Positions 12,501-25,222 of a stretch of 64,000 bases of DNA are shown piece after piece. Below the pieces are notes generated by a model. It worked only from the letters and a program-made list of their open reading frames with translations, had not been told where the DNA came from and searched no databases. The stretch's first letter is position 1. Every line of letters starts with the position of its first letter. Source of the stretch: Mesorhabditis belari (taxonomy: Eukaryota; Nematoda; Chromadorea; Rhabditida; Rhabditidae); contig CAUEEP010000743.1 of NCBI GenBank assembly GCA_958450365.1, forward strand, positions 744,001 through 808,000, written 5' to 3'. Both the position numbers and the translations under genes were made by a program.

Positions 12501-15500
12501 GACAACTGAAAACCAAAAACTGTTGGGAATTCGCCTCTTTGCAAAAAAGTTATTACACTTTGAAATTTGCTAAACTGGATGTTACAAGACTTTTGTGCAT
12601 GACTGTAGTACATAATATGCGACAATTTCAGCTGTTCATGCTCGTTCGGCGGAAGATTACTTTGAAACATGTGATTGGAAAGAAAGACTTTCAAATGCTT
12701 TAACGTTATCACTGAAGACGACAAAGAACAATTTTCGTGAGTTGCTTATTTAGACATTTTATTTATGCTATTATTTAGCGCAACTCTTAATACGAAATCT
12801 TGGGACAGATGTTGTAGCAAATAGTATATATGAAAGTGTTTTGAAAGTTCTTTCTTCTGGTTCAAATCTGGTTCCTCAGGGGGTACTGTCAGTAAGTTTT
12901 TCCATCAAACGGATTTAGTATTTTATGTTCATTTATGTTATTTGAATGCTTTAGTTTGCCGTGATCAACCCATTAATGGAACTCTCACAGAAAAGTTATG
13001 CGGCTACCTATGGGACCAACGATCAAGTGTCATGCGTTATTATAACATTCGATAATTTTGTTTAGCTCTGGTCGGAAATCTTCTTGGAATATGGCAAATA
13101 TTTTGTTGACGAAGAGATCAGTAGAAAGTATACGCATCGTGAATGGTGGCAACAATCGATAATAACTTTAAGCCTCCCATCAAATATTCGCGTAAGTTTG
13201 AATGTAATATAACTAAGTTTCTTTCTAATTTCAGGGTTACTCGGAACAAGTTGGCTCATCTGTTTGGGCATCACTCAGTGCTTTTGTTCTACGGATACTT
13301 TTCGATACATTTACATTAAAAGTGAACCAAAGGAATAAAAACAAACCTCAAGGTAACTTGAACGAAAAACACCGTGCTCATAAAGTTTTAGTTTCTATAC
13401 CAATCTTTACCGTGGTTGATTTGGCGATTGACTCTAGAAGTAATGTTCAAGTAGGCGGGAATAACAAAGCAAATATTGTTGAAATGGTGGGGTTTACACA
13501 CTTCTAACCATAATCATAAGTAACTTCAGGTGAAAGTGAACTCGTTAGTGGAAAAAATATTGGAGAAGCACCCTTTCAAACAGTTTTACTTTATTAGTCA
13601 GGAGCTACCGATGTTGGTGAGGTTTTTTTAAGAGCTCTGAATATTGAATTTTAAATCAGGATCCTGTCTTCTAACTAAAGTCTAATACCAGAAGTTACAT
13701 TTAGGTGCCACCGCGCCCGTGGGTTGATAAAGGTCTCGGTGGGCCAGAATATCATCGATCACAAAGTATTGTGCGGCTTGTACCTGATTCAATTTTTAAC
13801 ACGGATGAAGAAATGCGAAAACGACTTGTTAATGAGTTGAGTTTATGCGCTACCAACACTTCCCTTATATATGTTTAGTGAACAGGCCCGGCCGGTTTGG
13901 GATGCTCTAAATCAACTTGGTTCTACTCCATGGACAATAAATCAGTCATTACTAAAAGTTTTAACTGAGGTAATAGTAGCTTTCATTCTATTAATATGTA
14001 CAAGAGATTTAGGTATTTCGAATGGGAAACGATCCAAAGAACGCATCTTTACTCTCAAATTTGAGCGTTCCACAATCACCACAAAATATACAGTTGCCTA
14101 CAAGGAATGAGGTAAAAAGGGTTTTTGCATTTGCATTTATTTTTATTTTGCAGATGTTTGGGGAGTTTGGCAACGACGATATTACGCCAGAAATGTGGAA
14201 AAAATTTAAAGTGAAAAAAGCACTAGCAGTAAAGGAGAGGTATAAACCACATACTACCAATAAGATTACTCCTTTTTAGAAATGAAACGAACAGTCTGAG
14301 ATGCTTTATGCTTTATCGTCTTGCTCAAGCGCATGCATATCAAGGAAAAGTTATCTACTTTCCGCATAATATGGTAAGTTAGCCTTTTCAAGCTTAGTTT
14401 TACAAATGCGATTAGGATTTCCGTGGTCGCGTGTACCCGATCTCCCCACATCTATCGCATATGGGAGATGATGTAAACCGATGTCTTTTAAAATTTGCAC
14501 GAGGTAACGAGTGTCGAAGCGATCATGCAAATACCCTTACTATGCAGGTCGACCACTTGAGAATCACGGATTTCATTGGCTCAAACGTCATATAATCAAC
14601 TTGACCGGGAAATGGAAACGACAAAATATTGATGAAAGAGACAAGTTTGTTTGTTTCTTTTGTATTGATTTAAGTTTTTGAAAAAACTTATCAAATCATT
14701 TAAAATTTTAGAGCTGCCGAAGCACATTTAGCACTGATGCTTGATTCGGCAAACAATCCTTTAAATGGTAATAAGAAGTTCGGCAATGTAGATACGTTGT
14801 TTAGGAGATAAATGGTGGATGGATTCTGATGATCCGTGGCAAACACTTGCCGCTTGTACGGAGTTACGTGATGCCTTAGATTCTGGAAATCCTGCTTCAT
14901 TTGTGAGGTAAATTTTGCTTTTTACTGTCTAGTATTTTCAAGTATTGTCTAGTATTTTTACTGTCTAGTATTAGTTATTTTAGTCATTTGCCAATTCATC
15001 AAGATGGAAGTTGCAATGGGTTACAACATTACGCTGCATTAGGTAGAGATCAACAAGGAGGACAAGAGGTTTTCTTGAATCATGCTGAAACTATTGTTAC
15101 ATCAACTTTAGGTTAATCTACTCCCGACAAATGAACCAAGTGATGTATATTCTTCTGTAGCAAAGAGGTAAGACGCAACTCTTTAATATTTTGTGTAAGC
15201 GTTCTCTTTAAGAGTAGAAGAAAAACGGCTTGAAGATGAAGCAAACCCAACGTCCTCCAACCACGAGATTGCAAAGCTTTTGCGTGAATCTTTACCTCAA
15301 GTAAAAGTTGATTTAAATATAGTGTTACGGCAATATTTAGGAAGTTCCTCGAAAAGTGGTTAAACAAACAATCATGACGACAGTATGTTTTAGCGTTTAA
15401 GTTACACTATAATTATAAGGAAACTTGTTTTAGGTGTACGGCGTTACAATGTATGGAGCAAATTTGCAAATCAAACGGCAATTGAAGGCGTTAGATATTA

Positions 15501-16470
15501 ATAATGACAGTGTAAGTGATGCTAGCAAACGATTAAAACTGTTGGGCTAGATAAAAGCAGTTAACTTGTAAAAACAGACCAAAAGATTTTGCAAACGTGA
15601 AATGTCTTTGCGTTTAGATTGATAAATTCGCAACCTACTTGGCCGAGAAAACGTTTTCTTCTCTTCACGATGCCTTCACAAGCTCTATGTATGTTTAATG
15701 GAAAATTTTGGTTATAATTAATTTAGGAATCTCAAAGATTGGTTTCAACAATGTGCCCAAGGAATTTCCAAACTGCATAGGTAAATATGAATTTCTTTAA
15801 TGAATTTTGTATTTTTTTAAGAACAACAGAATGGGTAACTCCACTTGGACTTCCCGTTGCGCAGCCTTATCTCACCGTAAAAGAATCTGAGGGATTTCAA
15901 TTTTTGTCACCTTTATCGAAAAAACAGGTTAAATTTAGCAAGTTAAATGTTAAGTTGTTTGTCGATCGAAAAGAAATTGCACTTTAGACAAATGCATTTC
16001 CCCCGAATTACGTCCATTCTTTGGATTCAACTCACATGATGCTCACTTCGCTTGAATGCTCAAGAAGGTTGTATTTTGGGCTTTTTTATATGATGAAGCT
16101 ATATAGAGGCATTACATTTGCGGCGGTACATGATTGCTATTGGACACACGCCTGTAGTGTTGATGATATGAGTGATATATGTAGGGACACGTTTGTGCGA
16201 CTTCATTCGGAACCCCTCGTTGAACAGTAACAATATTCTACAAATCTACACAAACCAAATTGTATAGGCTAGCTTCGGCGTTTAAAACGGAATACTTACC
16301 AAAGGATATTATGGAAAAAATGAGCGTTGCCGAAAAAGCCTATTTTCAAAAAATCTTTGCAGCAGAATTTACTCGAGGCGAACTCAACATAGATGAGGTA
16401 AACTTATTTTTACGCACCTATTTTTCATGGCATTTTTTAGGTACGGGATTCGATTTACTTTTTCAGTTAG
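9572..16470 (+). CDS. rpom-1: mitochondrial RNA polymerase (T7-like, POLRMT)
   Basis: Single-subunit polymerase that transcribes mtDNA. The ATG at 9572 opens a presequence-like exon ([17 protein letters not shown]); its join to the next exon (about 9806-9861) is tentative. After a poorly conserved N-terminal part, every catalytic block of T7-like polymerases is readable: [17 protein letters not shown] (motif A, Asp at about 14416), [19 protein letters not shown] (about 14990-15045), [12 protein letters not shown] (motif B Lys/Tyr region, split by an intron at about 15380-15432), [12 protein letters not shown] (about 16005-16040) and [11 protein letters not shown] (motif C, second catalytic Asp, about 16121-16152). 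The protein ends DSIYFFS, close to the conserved C-terminal tail of animal POLRMT. About 30 small exons, stop TAG 16468-16470. A Tc1-like element sits in the intron at about 10948-12631. Identification is firm. Confidence 0.95.
10971..12605 (-). mobile_element. Tc1-like DNA transposon in an rpom-1 intron
   Basis: Long terminal inverted repeats of about 226 bp (10971-11196 and 12380-12605) start CAGTCATGCACAAAAGTCTT and are flanked by TA on both sides (10969-10970, 12606-12607), the target duplication of the Tc1/mariner superfamily. The single transposase gene runs on the minus strand and is frameshifted. The element is in the antisense orientation relative to its host gene and lies wholly inside the intron, so it need not disturb the polymerase. 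Confidence 0.92.
11224..12313 (-). pseudogene. broken Tc1-like transposase
   Basis: The start ATG is at 12313. The first segment (12313-11876) carries a paired-like HTH DNA-binding region ([20 protein letters not shown], later [11 protein letters not shown]). A one-base frameshift near 11890 moves the frame to [14 protein letters not shown] with the first catalytic Asp. The second segment holds [12 protein letters not shown] with the second Asp and ends after APPYSPDL. A second frameshift near 11408 leads to [16 protein letters not shown], with the expected Glu, and a normal C-terminus (AKGGPTKY, stop at 11224). The stretch between the second Asp and the Glu is about 47-50 residues against 34 in classical Tc1. 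With two frameshifts it cannot make an active enzyme without editing. Confidence 0.88.
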
Positions 16471-16828
16471 GTTGAAAGAGTAATGTGATTTGAATTCAAT
16501 TTTGTTTGATAGTTTTATTACGTAGTTTAGATGAGATTTTAGTATGCAGGGTTAGCTTTTCGAAGTTGTTATCTTTTTTGTTATTTGTTGACTTGTTGTT
16601 TTTGGCTTTGTTTTTGAATAAATCTTTATTTTAAAGTATATAACTTCATGCTCGATTAGGATTTTTTGACGGAAAGATGAAATTTGTATGTGAATCAGAG
16701 AAGCATTTATACAGAGGTGCACCGGAAAGACAATTTTTCACAAAAGGCGGACGAGAATTGGTTATTGGTATCAAACGAGATCAGTGAAGCATAGGTAATA
16801 AATTATGAATGAAAATCTTATGGCTCTT
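16471..16828. other. convergent gene gap with an orphan open frame
   Basis: Separates the 3' ends of rpom-1 (+) and the ANKRD50-like gene (-). An AATAAA at about 16617 fits the rpom-1 poly(A) signal. On the + strand, 16644-16787 is an open frame of 47 codons ending TGA, with natural-looking composition (for example KMKFVCESEKHLYRG, KGGRELVIGIKR). I cannot tie it to an ATG or to neighbouring exons. It may be a relic or a small gene. Confidence 0.4.
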
Positions 16829-19800
16829 TTATTTGAGATGAACTCTTGGAGAGGCAGTGTGATAAAGAAAAGTGGTTTGTGGCGGGGCTCGCCTTCGTTC
16901 TCCAGCTGGTGAATTTGGCATGCTCCCAAAACCTGACGAATCAGCCGACCCACATGCTGATTTGAGCAATGATCGAATGTGCTCATGACCTGAGAGACGG
17001 GCTACATCCAAACAAGAACGACCTGAAAGTGATTTAGCTTTTCTGTTGTAACTCATTTTCCTTTTCTTACCCATTTTATCTCTTTGGTTAGGCTCAGCGC
17101 CAAATTTGAGTAAAAGTACGACCAAATCACGATTTCCTAGCTGAGATGCTATTGATAGAGCGGAAGCACCCTGTAAATTGTTTTCCTTATGTGTTCCCAA
17201 TCATGCCAAACCTGATGATCAATGGCATTTGGATCAACGCAAATCTGCTCAAGAAAATAGGTGGCAACGAGGAGATGCCCAGCCCAGATTGCTGTGTGCA
17301 ACGGAGTTCGCCCTGCCATATCACCAACTTCGAATGAAATTCCCAAGCTAAATGTGAGCCTGTAGCTTAAAACAAAACTGATTTGATTTTACTATAAATG
17401 TCTTTCTTTTTACCGATTTAACATCTTTGCTCCGAGAACATCGTTCGTTGCGCCAACCACATGGGCGACAGTCCTTGCATGAGCATCTCGAACTCCCATC
17501 GGGGTTCCCAATCTCAACAATAGCTCCACCATTGCATTCTGAATTGAGATTGAATTGATTGATTGATTGATTGATTCTTGATTGATTTCCTTTAATTGAT
17601 TTTTTGATTCTTCACATTGACTTCCTTAAATACCTGCGATTGCATGAGCAAATTGTGAACAAGTGGCGTTCCGTAAAGATCCAATTGCTCCCAATCCTCG
17701 ATTTGTGGTGCTAACGCCTCTACGATTTCGATTTGATTCGCCTGAAAGTTTTATTAGCAACGATTTTGGGAATCTTTCTTACATTTGCTGCTGCCCGCAA
17801 AGCAGTAAGTCCATCCCATGTTTGGAGATTCGCTGGGGCTCCCGAATTGAGCAACTCTTTTATCACCTAACAATCTTTGCACTAAGATACGGAGTTTTTG
17901 CTTACTTCGACGTTTGACTGCTGAGCTGCAATGATCAGCGGATGAGCACCATTACGATCGGTACTTCGCAGAGTCGTGTTTGTGCACAAAGCTCGCACAA
18001 GAGCCACATTTCCGTGTAAAACCGCGTAGTGCAACGCCACAGCTCCGTCGTTGTCCTTTATTTGGGTTTATTTTTGTAAAAATCTCATTTATCTGTCTAC
18101 CTTGTGCCCTTCATCAGCGCCAAGACTCAGCAAAAGGTCGACAATTGGCAAATGATTATGAATGGCGGCATGCATGAGCGCTGTTCGACCCTCATTGTCC
18201 ACAACGTCAATGTTTGTTTTCTAAAATTTTCTACAATTTGTATTTTCCTTTGTTTCTTTACCCTTTCAACTAATTGATTCGCTGCCTCAAGTTGCCCGTG
18301 ACTGGCAGCCAACATCAAAGGAGTTCGCCCATTTTCATCCTATAGAAAAAAATATTATAAATTTTTCTAAAGATATTTCTAAAGTTAAAAGCTAAATCTT
18401 CTAGAAAGTAGCTAGAGTACTTGTGCATCGATATTCCCAGTTAATTCAGCGATCTTCGGCAAATTTCGATCACCATGATAGGCGGCAAGGTGAAGACATA
18501 AGCGACCATTTGAATCACTATGATTCACCGGGGCTGATCCTTAAAGAATTTGTCATATTTTGAAGTCAAAGAAGTAAAGAGTATACCTTGAAGAAGGACA
18601 GCAATGGTTCGATCATGGTTTGGTGATTTGGCTCCATTGGAAAGAGTTAAATGAAGCGCTGTGGCGCCGCTTGCGTCCAGTTGCTTAAAAAGAAAAAAAT
18701 TCAAATCATTGAGTTTCTCTCTACTTTGATGTTTGCTCCATAATTGAGAAGATCCTCAACGATTTCCGCGTGATCCATGAATGCGGCTGCCATGAGAGCC
18801 GTTCGTCCTGAAAGCCATTTTCCGATGTTGAATAAGAAATTCTAGAAAACCTTCCGAATCTTTCTTTTCCACATCCGTTTTGGCTCGCAGCAATCGACAA
18901 ACGATTTCTCGGTGACCTGACCTAAAATATCATTGGTTTTAAAAAAAATTTTTGATAAACAAACCAAGCTGCCGCTCGGAGAGCCGTGCGTCCACCATTT
19001 CCACAGTCATCCACATTTATGCCTGTAATGTTTAGGGTTATATATCTTTATTTCAACATATTTCCTTGGCTTATAGAAAGGATTCAGTGTTTGAAAGACG
19101 GCTGCCAGCAAGGGATAAGGGATTTGGTTGGATGGGAAGAGAGAGAGGCATAATTGCCCCGTGGATGCCCCTATGCCATATGGTTTATTGGATTGTAATC
19201 GCGTTCACTCATTTCCCACCAATTTTCATCATCTTCATTTTGGAAAGGAAAAAAAAGATCGAGAGTGTTTGAAAATCGGGAAACCTGACCTTGATCGATG
19301 AGCAAATCGAGTACGGGTAGATGATTGTTACAAGCGGCACTGCGGAGAGCATTCCACTGACTCTCGGAAACGAAATGGCCCGATTGAGGTCTCATCTGGA
19401 AAAAAAACAACAAGTGTAATTGAATCAAAAATTCGGAGATTCACCTCTAAAATCCTTTTACAGATAGCGACATGACCTCTAGATGCTGCTGCAAGAAGTC
19501 CCAGTGATAACTCCTGAAAAGCTTTATGACTGTAATCTAACTTTTGTTTTGTTAGAAGAAGCTTTTGGCTTTTCAAAGAGTATACCTTTTCAGTTGCTCG
19601 TTCAATGGTTTGAGTCACTTTTCGCAAATCTCCACACGAGCACCGGAAAACAAAGTCGTCCTAAATTCTCGTTGATTCTGAATCTTGAAACACCAATCTA
19701 CGGTTTTTCATTGAGTCAGCCTTTTGAATCGTTGTTACCCCCAAAATTGGTAGTTTCCACGTAATCGAACCGTCTAATAATCACGTGAACAAATGCAATT

Positions 19801-22732
19801 TTATCCACTAACTCGCGCACTCACTCTAATTCGATTCACCTCACCCCCTCATTATTTGGCAAAAGGCCTACACTTGCTAATTTCCTAGTGAACTAGTTTA
19901 CAATATTTGTTGAGCAATGCCTTAAAAGTGCTTTAGATTCAATGTTTTTGAGGTGTTGGCAAGTATTTAGTAACGTACCTTTTGAGAGTGATCTTGTAGC
20001 GAGGCTCCAGCATGAACAAGAAGATTTGTCTATAAATTAAGCAAATTATAAGAGCTATTTAGCTATCGTACCGTGGGTATATCGATCACATCACACACCA
20101 ACAGGAAATCCCCGGCTCCAAGAGAACTCAAGATTCGAATCGAATCACTTGGGGCCACTTCTGAAGAGTATTAAATGTGAATAAGTTCTCATTGTTATCC
20201 TCACCTGAATGTGCAAGATGATAGGCCAATTCGACAACATCTTCCGGGGTTTTCCCCTTTTTCACCTTGAACAATTCGGCCCAAGCTGTATGATAAACCT
20301 AAAAATAAATTTTTTTGACAATTCAATGTTTTCACAAACCGCCAGATCGCCAACAAAATCCGCCCAAGAGCCGGCCAAAACATAGGGATCTTTGCTCGAG
20401 AATAGCAATGACATCTCTTCGATATCGCGCTGAAAATTTCATTGATGAGTGAAATGGGATTATTTTTAGCCTTATAAAAGTTTTTTTCTCACCTGGATAT
20501 TCGAAATGAGATCCCGGATGATGAACTGACTGACAGCGATCAATTGTTGATGAGTGGGCGGGTGACGAGCAGCTTTCACAAGCATCAAGTAAATGGTGAA
20601 CCGTTGCGGAAGCACCTAACATATTCGTGCTACATACATGAGCTTTTTGTAGAAAACTAGTCAATTTCACGTTTTAGCAAACAGTTCTTGTTTTCTAAAG
20701 CGTGACTACAATGCTATTTCGAGCTTTAGAAAAAAGGAGCTTTTTGCTGAAAACGTGGGACTGACTCGTTATCTACAAAAGGTCTATGTATAATGTTTTT
20801 TCCCATATTTAATCTCACTTGAGTGATCTCGTGCAAGAGTTCCTCGGTGCCAAATGGAAGACATTCATAGGAAAGCATTCCTTGCTCATAGGCCTCACCC
20901 AGTTGATCCACGTAAAACCAGGATTCCTTTAAAAAAAATTATGTTTGAATTAACGGTTAAAATAATAAAAGACATATCTAATTATTCTATTATATATTTT
21001 GCGAATTGTTCAAAACGTACCACACATGCATCGTAAACATCTTCGAAACTGCATTGTGGCAATTTAGTCGCGATGAAACTTCGCAATTCCTCCGGTTCTC
21101 CGGCCAAATCAAAGATGTGAAAAGAAGAAAACTAAAAATTTATATTTAGCTTACAAAATCATTATCGTTATAATATTTATTATACAAAGATACCTTTTGT
21201 TCATCTGAGGTGCGGAGTGGACGTGCGGTAACAACACATCTCAACCAAACGGGCAAAGACGCTTCCAACTAAATTTTCTTTTAAAAAACCTTTTGCTTTC
21301 TTTATTTTCATTTGTTTTTGGCAAATCTTTGTTTACAAATATGCAAATTTCTCAGTGACTCGATGACACTCCTTTGATGGATAATGAGGTCATGGTTATT
21401 CAGATTTTCTTTCCCCTATATCAAATGTGTCAAATTTTCGTCAAAACATGCCCACTTTTGCCCCCAAAAGAGCAACATTTATTTGAAAGGCTAATACTTA
21501 CAGCTAGGATTAGTTCGTAGAGTAATGGTTGAAGATTATCGATGACGAGAAATAGGGGTTTCGGCGGTGGAGGAAGAGAGGCGAGGGGTAGCCCAAGCAG
21601 GTGTTCCACCGCTCCCACACACTCCGATAGTAGCGTCCATTGGCATAACGATGGTAGCACAACATTTGGGAATCTGAAAGAAGAGTTTGTGCTTGGGATT
21701 TGTACTAGTTTTGTGCGTAAAAGTTTGTCCCGTCAAATGTCTCACCTAGCCACAAGTTGTGAGGCTAAACTCCTCAACACGGTGGCCGTCTCGAGCGACT
21801 CTGGCACCTCGGCGCGGCAAAAGTGCACTCCAACGCATTCGGGCTCGTTTTGAAGCTAAATTTCGAGATTTATTTATAGCTAAATTTATTTTTGCTTCTC
21901 TTGTTTTTCCCCCATCTGCTATTTTCAACAATTCACCTATGCCATTAGCATTTCAGTTTTTTTGTGGCTTTCTTAAGAATTCGTTTTGAATTCCCCTGAG
22001 AAATGAGGCAATTTGCGGGTCTCTCGAAATTTCCTAGCTCGTGAATTTGAGCGTTATGGGGTGGAGAAAGAGGAAAACTTGAAATTTGGTGTTCAAAATA
22101 TGGTGCCAGGTGGTCTTGGCGGGTATTTCGAGAATAATTTTGGCTTCGAAAAGTTCGGGAGATATTCGTCGGACAAGTTGCAAAGGGATATCGAGTAAAT
22201 AGGCTAAAAGTAGAAGAAAGGGAGTGAGGTCTAATCCGATTCGGATCCTGTGCTCCCCAATTATGTGTGTAAAGGGAAAGAAAAGAAAAAGAAAAGGAAA
22301 AGGGTTCGTCAATTTGTCGCTGTGCCCCCCCTTCCTGTTTCTCGCGTGTTCGCCGCTTTTTAAGGGATGGCAAAAGGCGTGAGAACATTGTTCATTTGCT
22401 CTCTTTGTATGTCCCATTCCCTGCTGAGATTTCCCCCCTATTTCTTGGTTACTAATGGACCTTCTAGAGATGATCAGATTTATCCCTGAGAAAATGTTCG
22501 AATAGGAATTTTATGTAACAGGAATTTAACAGAAAGGAAAGTAACAGAAATTTTGCCCACCTGATTTACAAAAAACGTTTTCCCTGAATAAGGAGTGCTT
22601 GTGATGAGTAGCGGTTGTTCACACGTGGCCAGCCATCTGAATGATTTCGAGAAATGATAAATGAAAAAGGGGAAACCTCCGAAAAACTCGTAGTGAAGCC
22701 TCTCGGCGAAAGGAAGGACGATCTTTGCGCAT
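16829..22732 (-). CDS. ANKRD50-like STAND NTPase/ankyrin-repeat protein
   Basis: About 29 exons join in phase from ATG 22732 to TAA 16829. The N-terminal half matches the NTPase region of ANKRD50 and relatives: a P-loop-like LLITSTPYSGKTFFV (exon 22561-22636), ECVGVHFCRAEVPESL (21746-21855), Walker B-like LFLVIDNLQ (21502-21673), LPVWLRCVVTARPLR (21194-21268), then a helical region to about 19979. The C-terminal half (19660-17022) has about 16 ankyrin repeats, for example RTALMAAAFMDHAEIVEDLL and RTPLHTAIWAGHLLVATYFL. The order matches human ANKRD50, including the irregular repeat before APVNHSDSNG, and the last repeats end near SLLKSACG, followed by a short Pro/Ser-rich tail. ANKRD50 is known from endosome-to-surface recycling with SNX27-retromer; that role here is inference. 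The first P-loop Gly is replaced. TANC proteins are the next best match. Confidence 0.85.
17544..17610. repeat. (GATT)n simple repeat in an intron
   Basis: About seven GATT units interrupted by CTT, inside the intron at 17539-17633 of the ANKRD50-like gene. Confidence 0.7.
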
Positions 22733-22857
22733 CACTTATCCACGATATCTCGTACTCTCAATTTCATCATCGGAAAGAATATCGACTCTAGAATATTGAA
22801 GTAATTGAGATGAATTCGAAAAACACAAGAAAACGATTAATATGGTTAATAAGAAAT
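22733..22857 (-). promoter_or_regulatory. immediate upstream region of the ANKRD50-like gene
   Basis: An in-frame TAA lies just upstream of the chosen ATG at 22732, so either translation starts there or an upstream exon is missing. No core promoter motif is visible. Confidence 0.3.
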
Positions 22858-23005
22858 CGAGTAATATGGTGTTGAGTAAACTGGTGCTAAGTAATAAAGT
22901 AATAAGTAATAAGTAATAAGTAATAAGTAATAAAATAATAAAGTAATAAGTAATAAAGTAATGGGTAATAAAGCAATAAAGTAATAAGTAACTAATAAAG
23001 TAATA
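22858..23005. repeat. AATAAGT/AATAAAG simple-sequence array
   Basis: Many imperfect copies of TAATAAGTAATAAAG occupy about 22870-23000. The open frames that cross it are products of the repeat and are not counted as genes. Confidence 0.8.
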
Positions 23006-24988
23006 TGGTGCTTGAGGATGAGAAAGGGGAAATTCCAATCGGGATTTTCCTTTTGGTAACCAAGGGACACCCGCTGCAATTTCACGAATGCTCAACAAAT
23101 GGACATTATTATGCGCGTTTGACTCTACTACTCAGCACTCACTTTGATTGGAGAGAAAACTCTAAACAAAGAAAGTAGCCGGCGGATGGAGAATTGGAAA
23201 ACAAGGTCAAAAATGGAGTGAACGTCGCGTAAAATAAGTGAAACGAAGAATGAAGAGGGGTATTTATCGGAGATAGAAACGAGAAGGAAAAGAGGACATA
23301 TGCAAATTGAGATGGCGTGTCAAGATAGCCGATGATGAGGCCTTCATGAACTACAGCCCATCTCTTACGTAACCCCCTTTTTCTCCCGCACTATTTCCAT
23401 ATGGTTGGCACAAAATTGATGGGTTTTACAAAATGCCAAAACAACTCTCGACTAATAGAATAAATACGTTCTTGGGAAGGTAGATGCGAGCACTTTGAAG
23501 GGATTTGTGCAAGAGGAGGGAAAAGAGAAGGGTGTGGGAGATGGGGAATTTGAAGAGACGGGCACCGCCCGCCCCTCCCCTTTCACTCTTATGTGAGCTG
23601 TCAAATTAGCGCTAATTTGGGTCGGAAGAGCAGCAAACAGGCGGACAAATCATCTACATTCACCACTCGTCATGCTTCTTTCCGGAAAAAGCTCCTCAAA
23701 CTTATTAAACCCAGAATTCTAAAACAAAACATCTGTAAAAATAAAAAATATTCAAATATTCAAATGAAGGGATAAAGAAAGATAAGATAGGCGGCAGTGG
23801 ATAGGGCAAAGGAATGGGGATGCACGGGGAGGAGTGTCGAGTGCTCTCCCACCCGCCAACAAACACGTTTCAGGGTGAGAGAAAAGGGAAAAAGATGGGA
23901 GAGGCTCTCGACGCGGCCTCCGACCCCGATTTCATCAAAATTTGCATGCGATTGATCGTGCATGCTGTGGTCGGCTCATCATTTTTCTCGTTTTCCCTCC
24001 CTCAAATCCCCACTTCACTCTGGGAAATTCCAGGTGATCTACCTGGAACCAGTTCCGCTTTATTGACAAAAACCCAATGATTAGCAAGTGAGAAATTGAG
24101 TCGAGATTTACGGAAAAGTAATTTATTTGCAAAATTTGTACTAGTCGAGAAAGCAAATAACGATTCTCGACTCATTTGTTGGCAGTTTGTGTGAAATTTG
24201 ACACTTCGAGAGCGAGAGTGAGCAAAGCTTTTCAAAAAAGCGAAAATGAGAACTGGTTTTTTGATAGTAATTTGCAATAGCAACAATAATGTCAGTTAAG
24301 TTTCAAAGAGGGTAAGAAAAGAAGCAAAGAGCTGAAGTACGAGTTAGTTGAGGAGGAAGGGAGGATGGGTGAAAAGAAATGGAGGGTGAGAAGTGAGAAG
24401 TGAGAAGAGGGAGAGGTTGAAGGGCACAATGTTGCGCTCACCAAGAGTGCATAAAAGGACAAAAAAGAAAGGCGGGAGACAAAAAGCCTCCTGGGTGGAG
24501 GCGGACAAATTCTCTTTTTACGGATCCAAAAGGAATGGACACAAAGCAACCCGATTTCAGCTTTTCAACTCCATTTGAAATCTGGTCAGAGCAAAGTCTA
24601 AATGCTTCTGCAAAGTAAAATTACACGTTAATTTAAATGCCAAAGGTTTTATTATAGTTGAAATAGGGTTATATGAACGGCATAAACCTAGTAGGGCGTG
24701 TCTAATTGAGAAAAAAAAGGGTGGTGCCACCCGAGAAGACACATGAGTTCAAGGGGCAAGAGGATGGGGATGAGGGTAAGAGGGGAGTGGCCTCACAGTG
24801 AGCAACGGAGGTATGGATGGGTGTGGGGTGAGAATGGAGAATGCGCTCGGTTGGCCAAGAGATCTCAAGTGCCTTTTGCCATCTGGAGGTCTGTTTCACG
24901 CTTCAGTTATGGCTAAGCACAAAGTTTTTTTCCTTACAAAAAAGTACAACTTGTCTAGACATGAAGTGTATGACTAAAACTATTTTAT
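23006..24988. other. gene-free stretch upstream of the ANKRD50-like gene
   Basis: About 2 kb with purine-rich stretches (GGAGGAAGGGAGG-like around 24350-24420 and 24760-24800) and no exon chain I could support on either strand. It may hold promoter or untranslated exons of the divergent gene. Confidence 0.4.
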
Positions 24989-25222
24989 TAGGGTTTTCCA
25001 TGAATGCTTGCGGTTCTTAAAAACCAGCCAACAGTTTCATCGGAAATTTCTACCGATTAAATCTACAAGTATATGCTAACCGAATAATCGCGATTGAACC
25101 AAGCAATCGTTATCAAATTTTGGCTACTAGTTAGCATATACTTTTGGATTATTCAATAGAAATTTCAGATGAAACTGTTGACTGATTTTTAAGAACCGCA
25201 AGAACTTATGAAAAACTCTAAC
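24989..25222. repeat. foldback repeat
   Basis: Left arm: GGGTTTTCCATGAATGCTTG, GGTTCTTAAAAACCAG..CAACAGTTTCATC, AAGTATATGCTAAC. Right arm (about 25131-25222) is its complement. About 90-bp arms around a 50-bp loop; no coding potential. Confidence 0.75.

Noticed and set aside
22736..23098. Long minus-strand open frames upstream of the ANKRD50-like gene
   Set aside because: They are translations of the AATAAGT simple repeat (runs of Leu/Tyr/Thr) and have no family match or splice logic.
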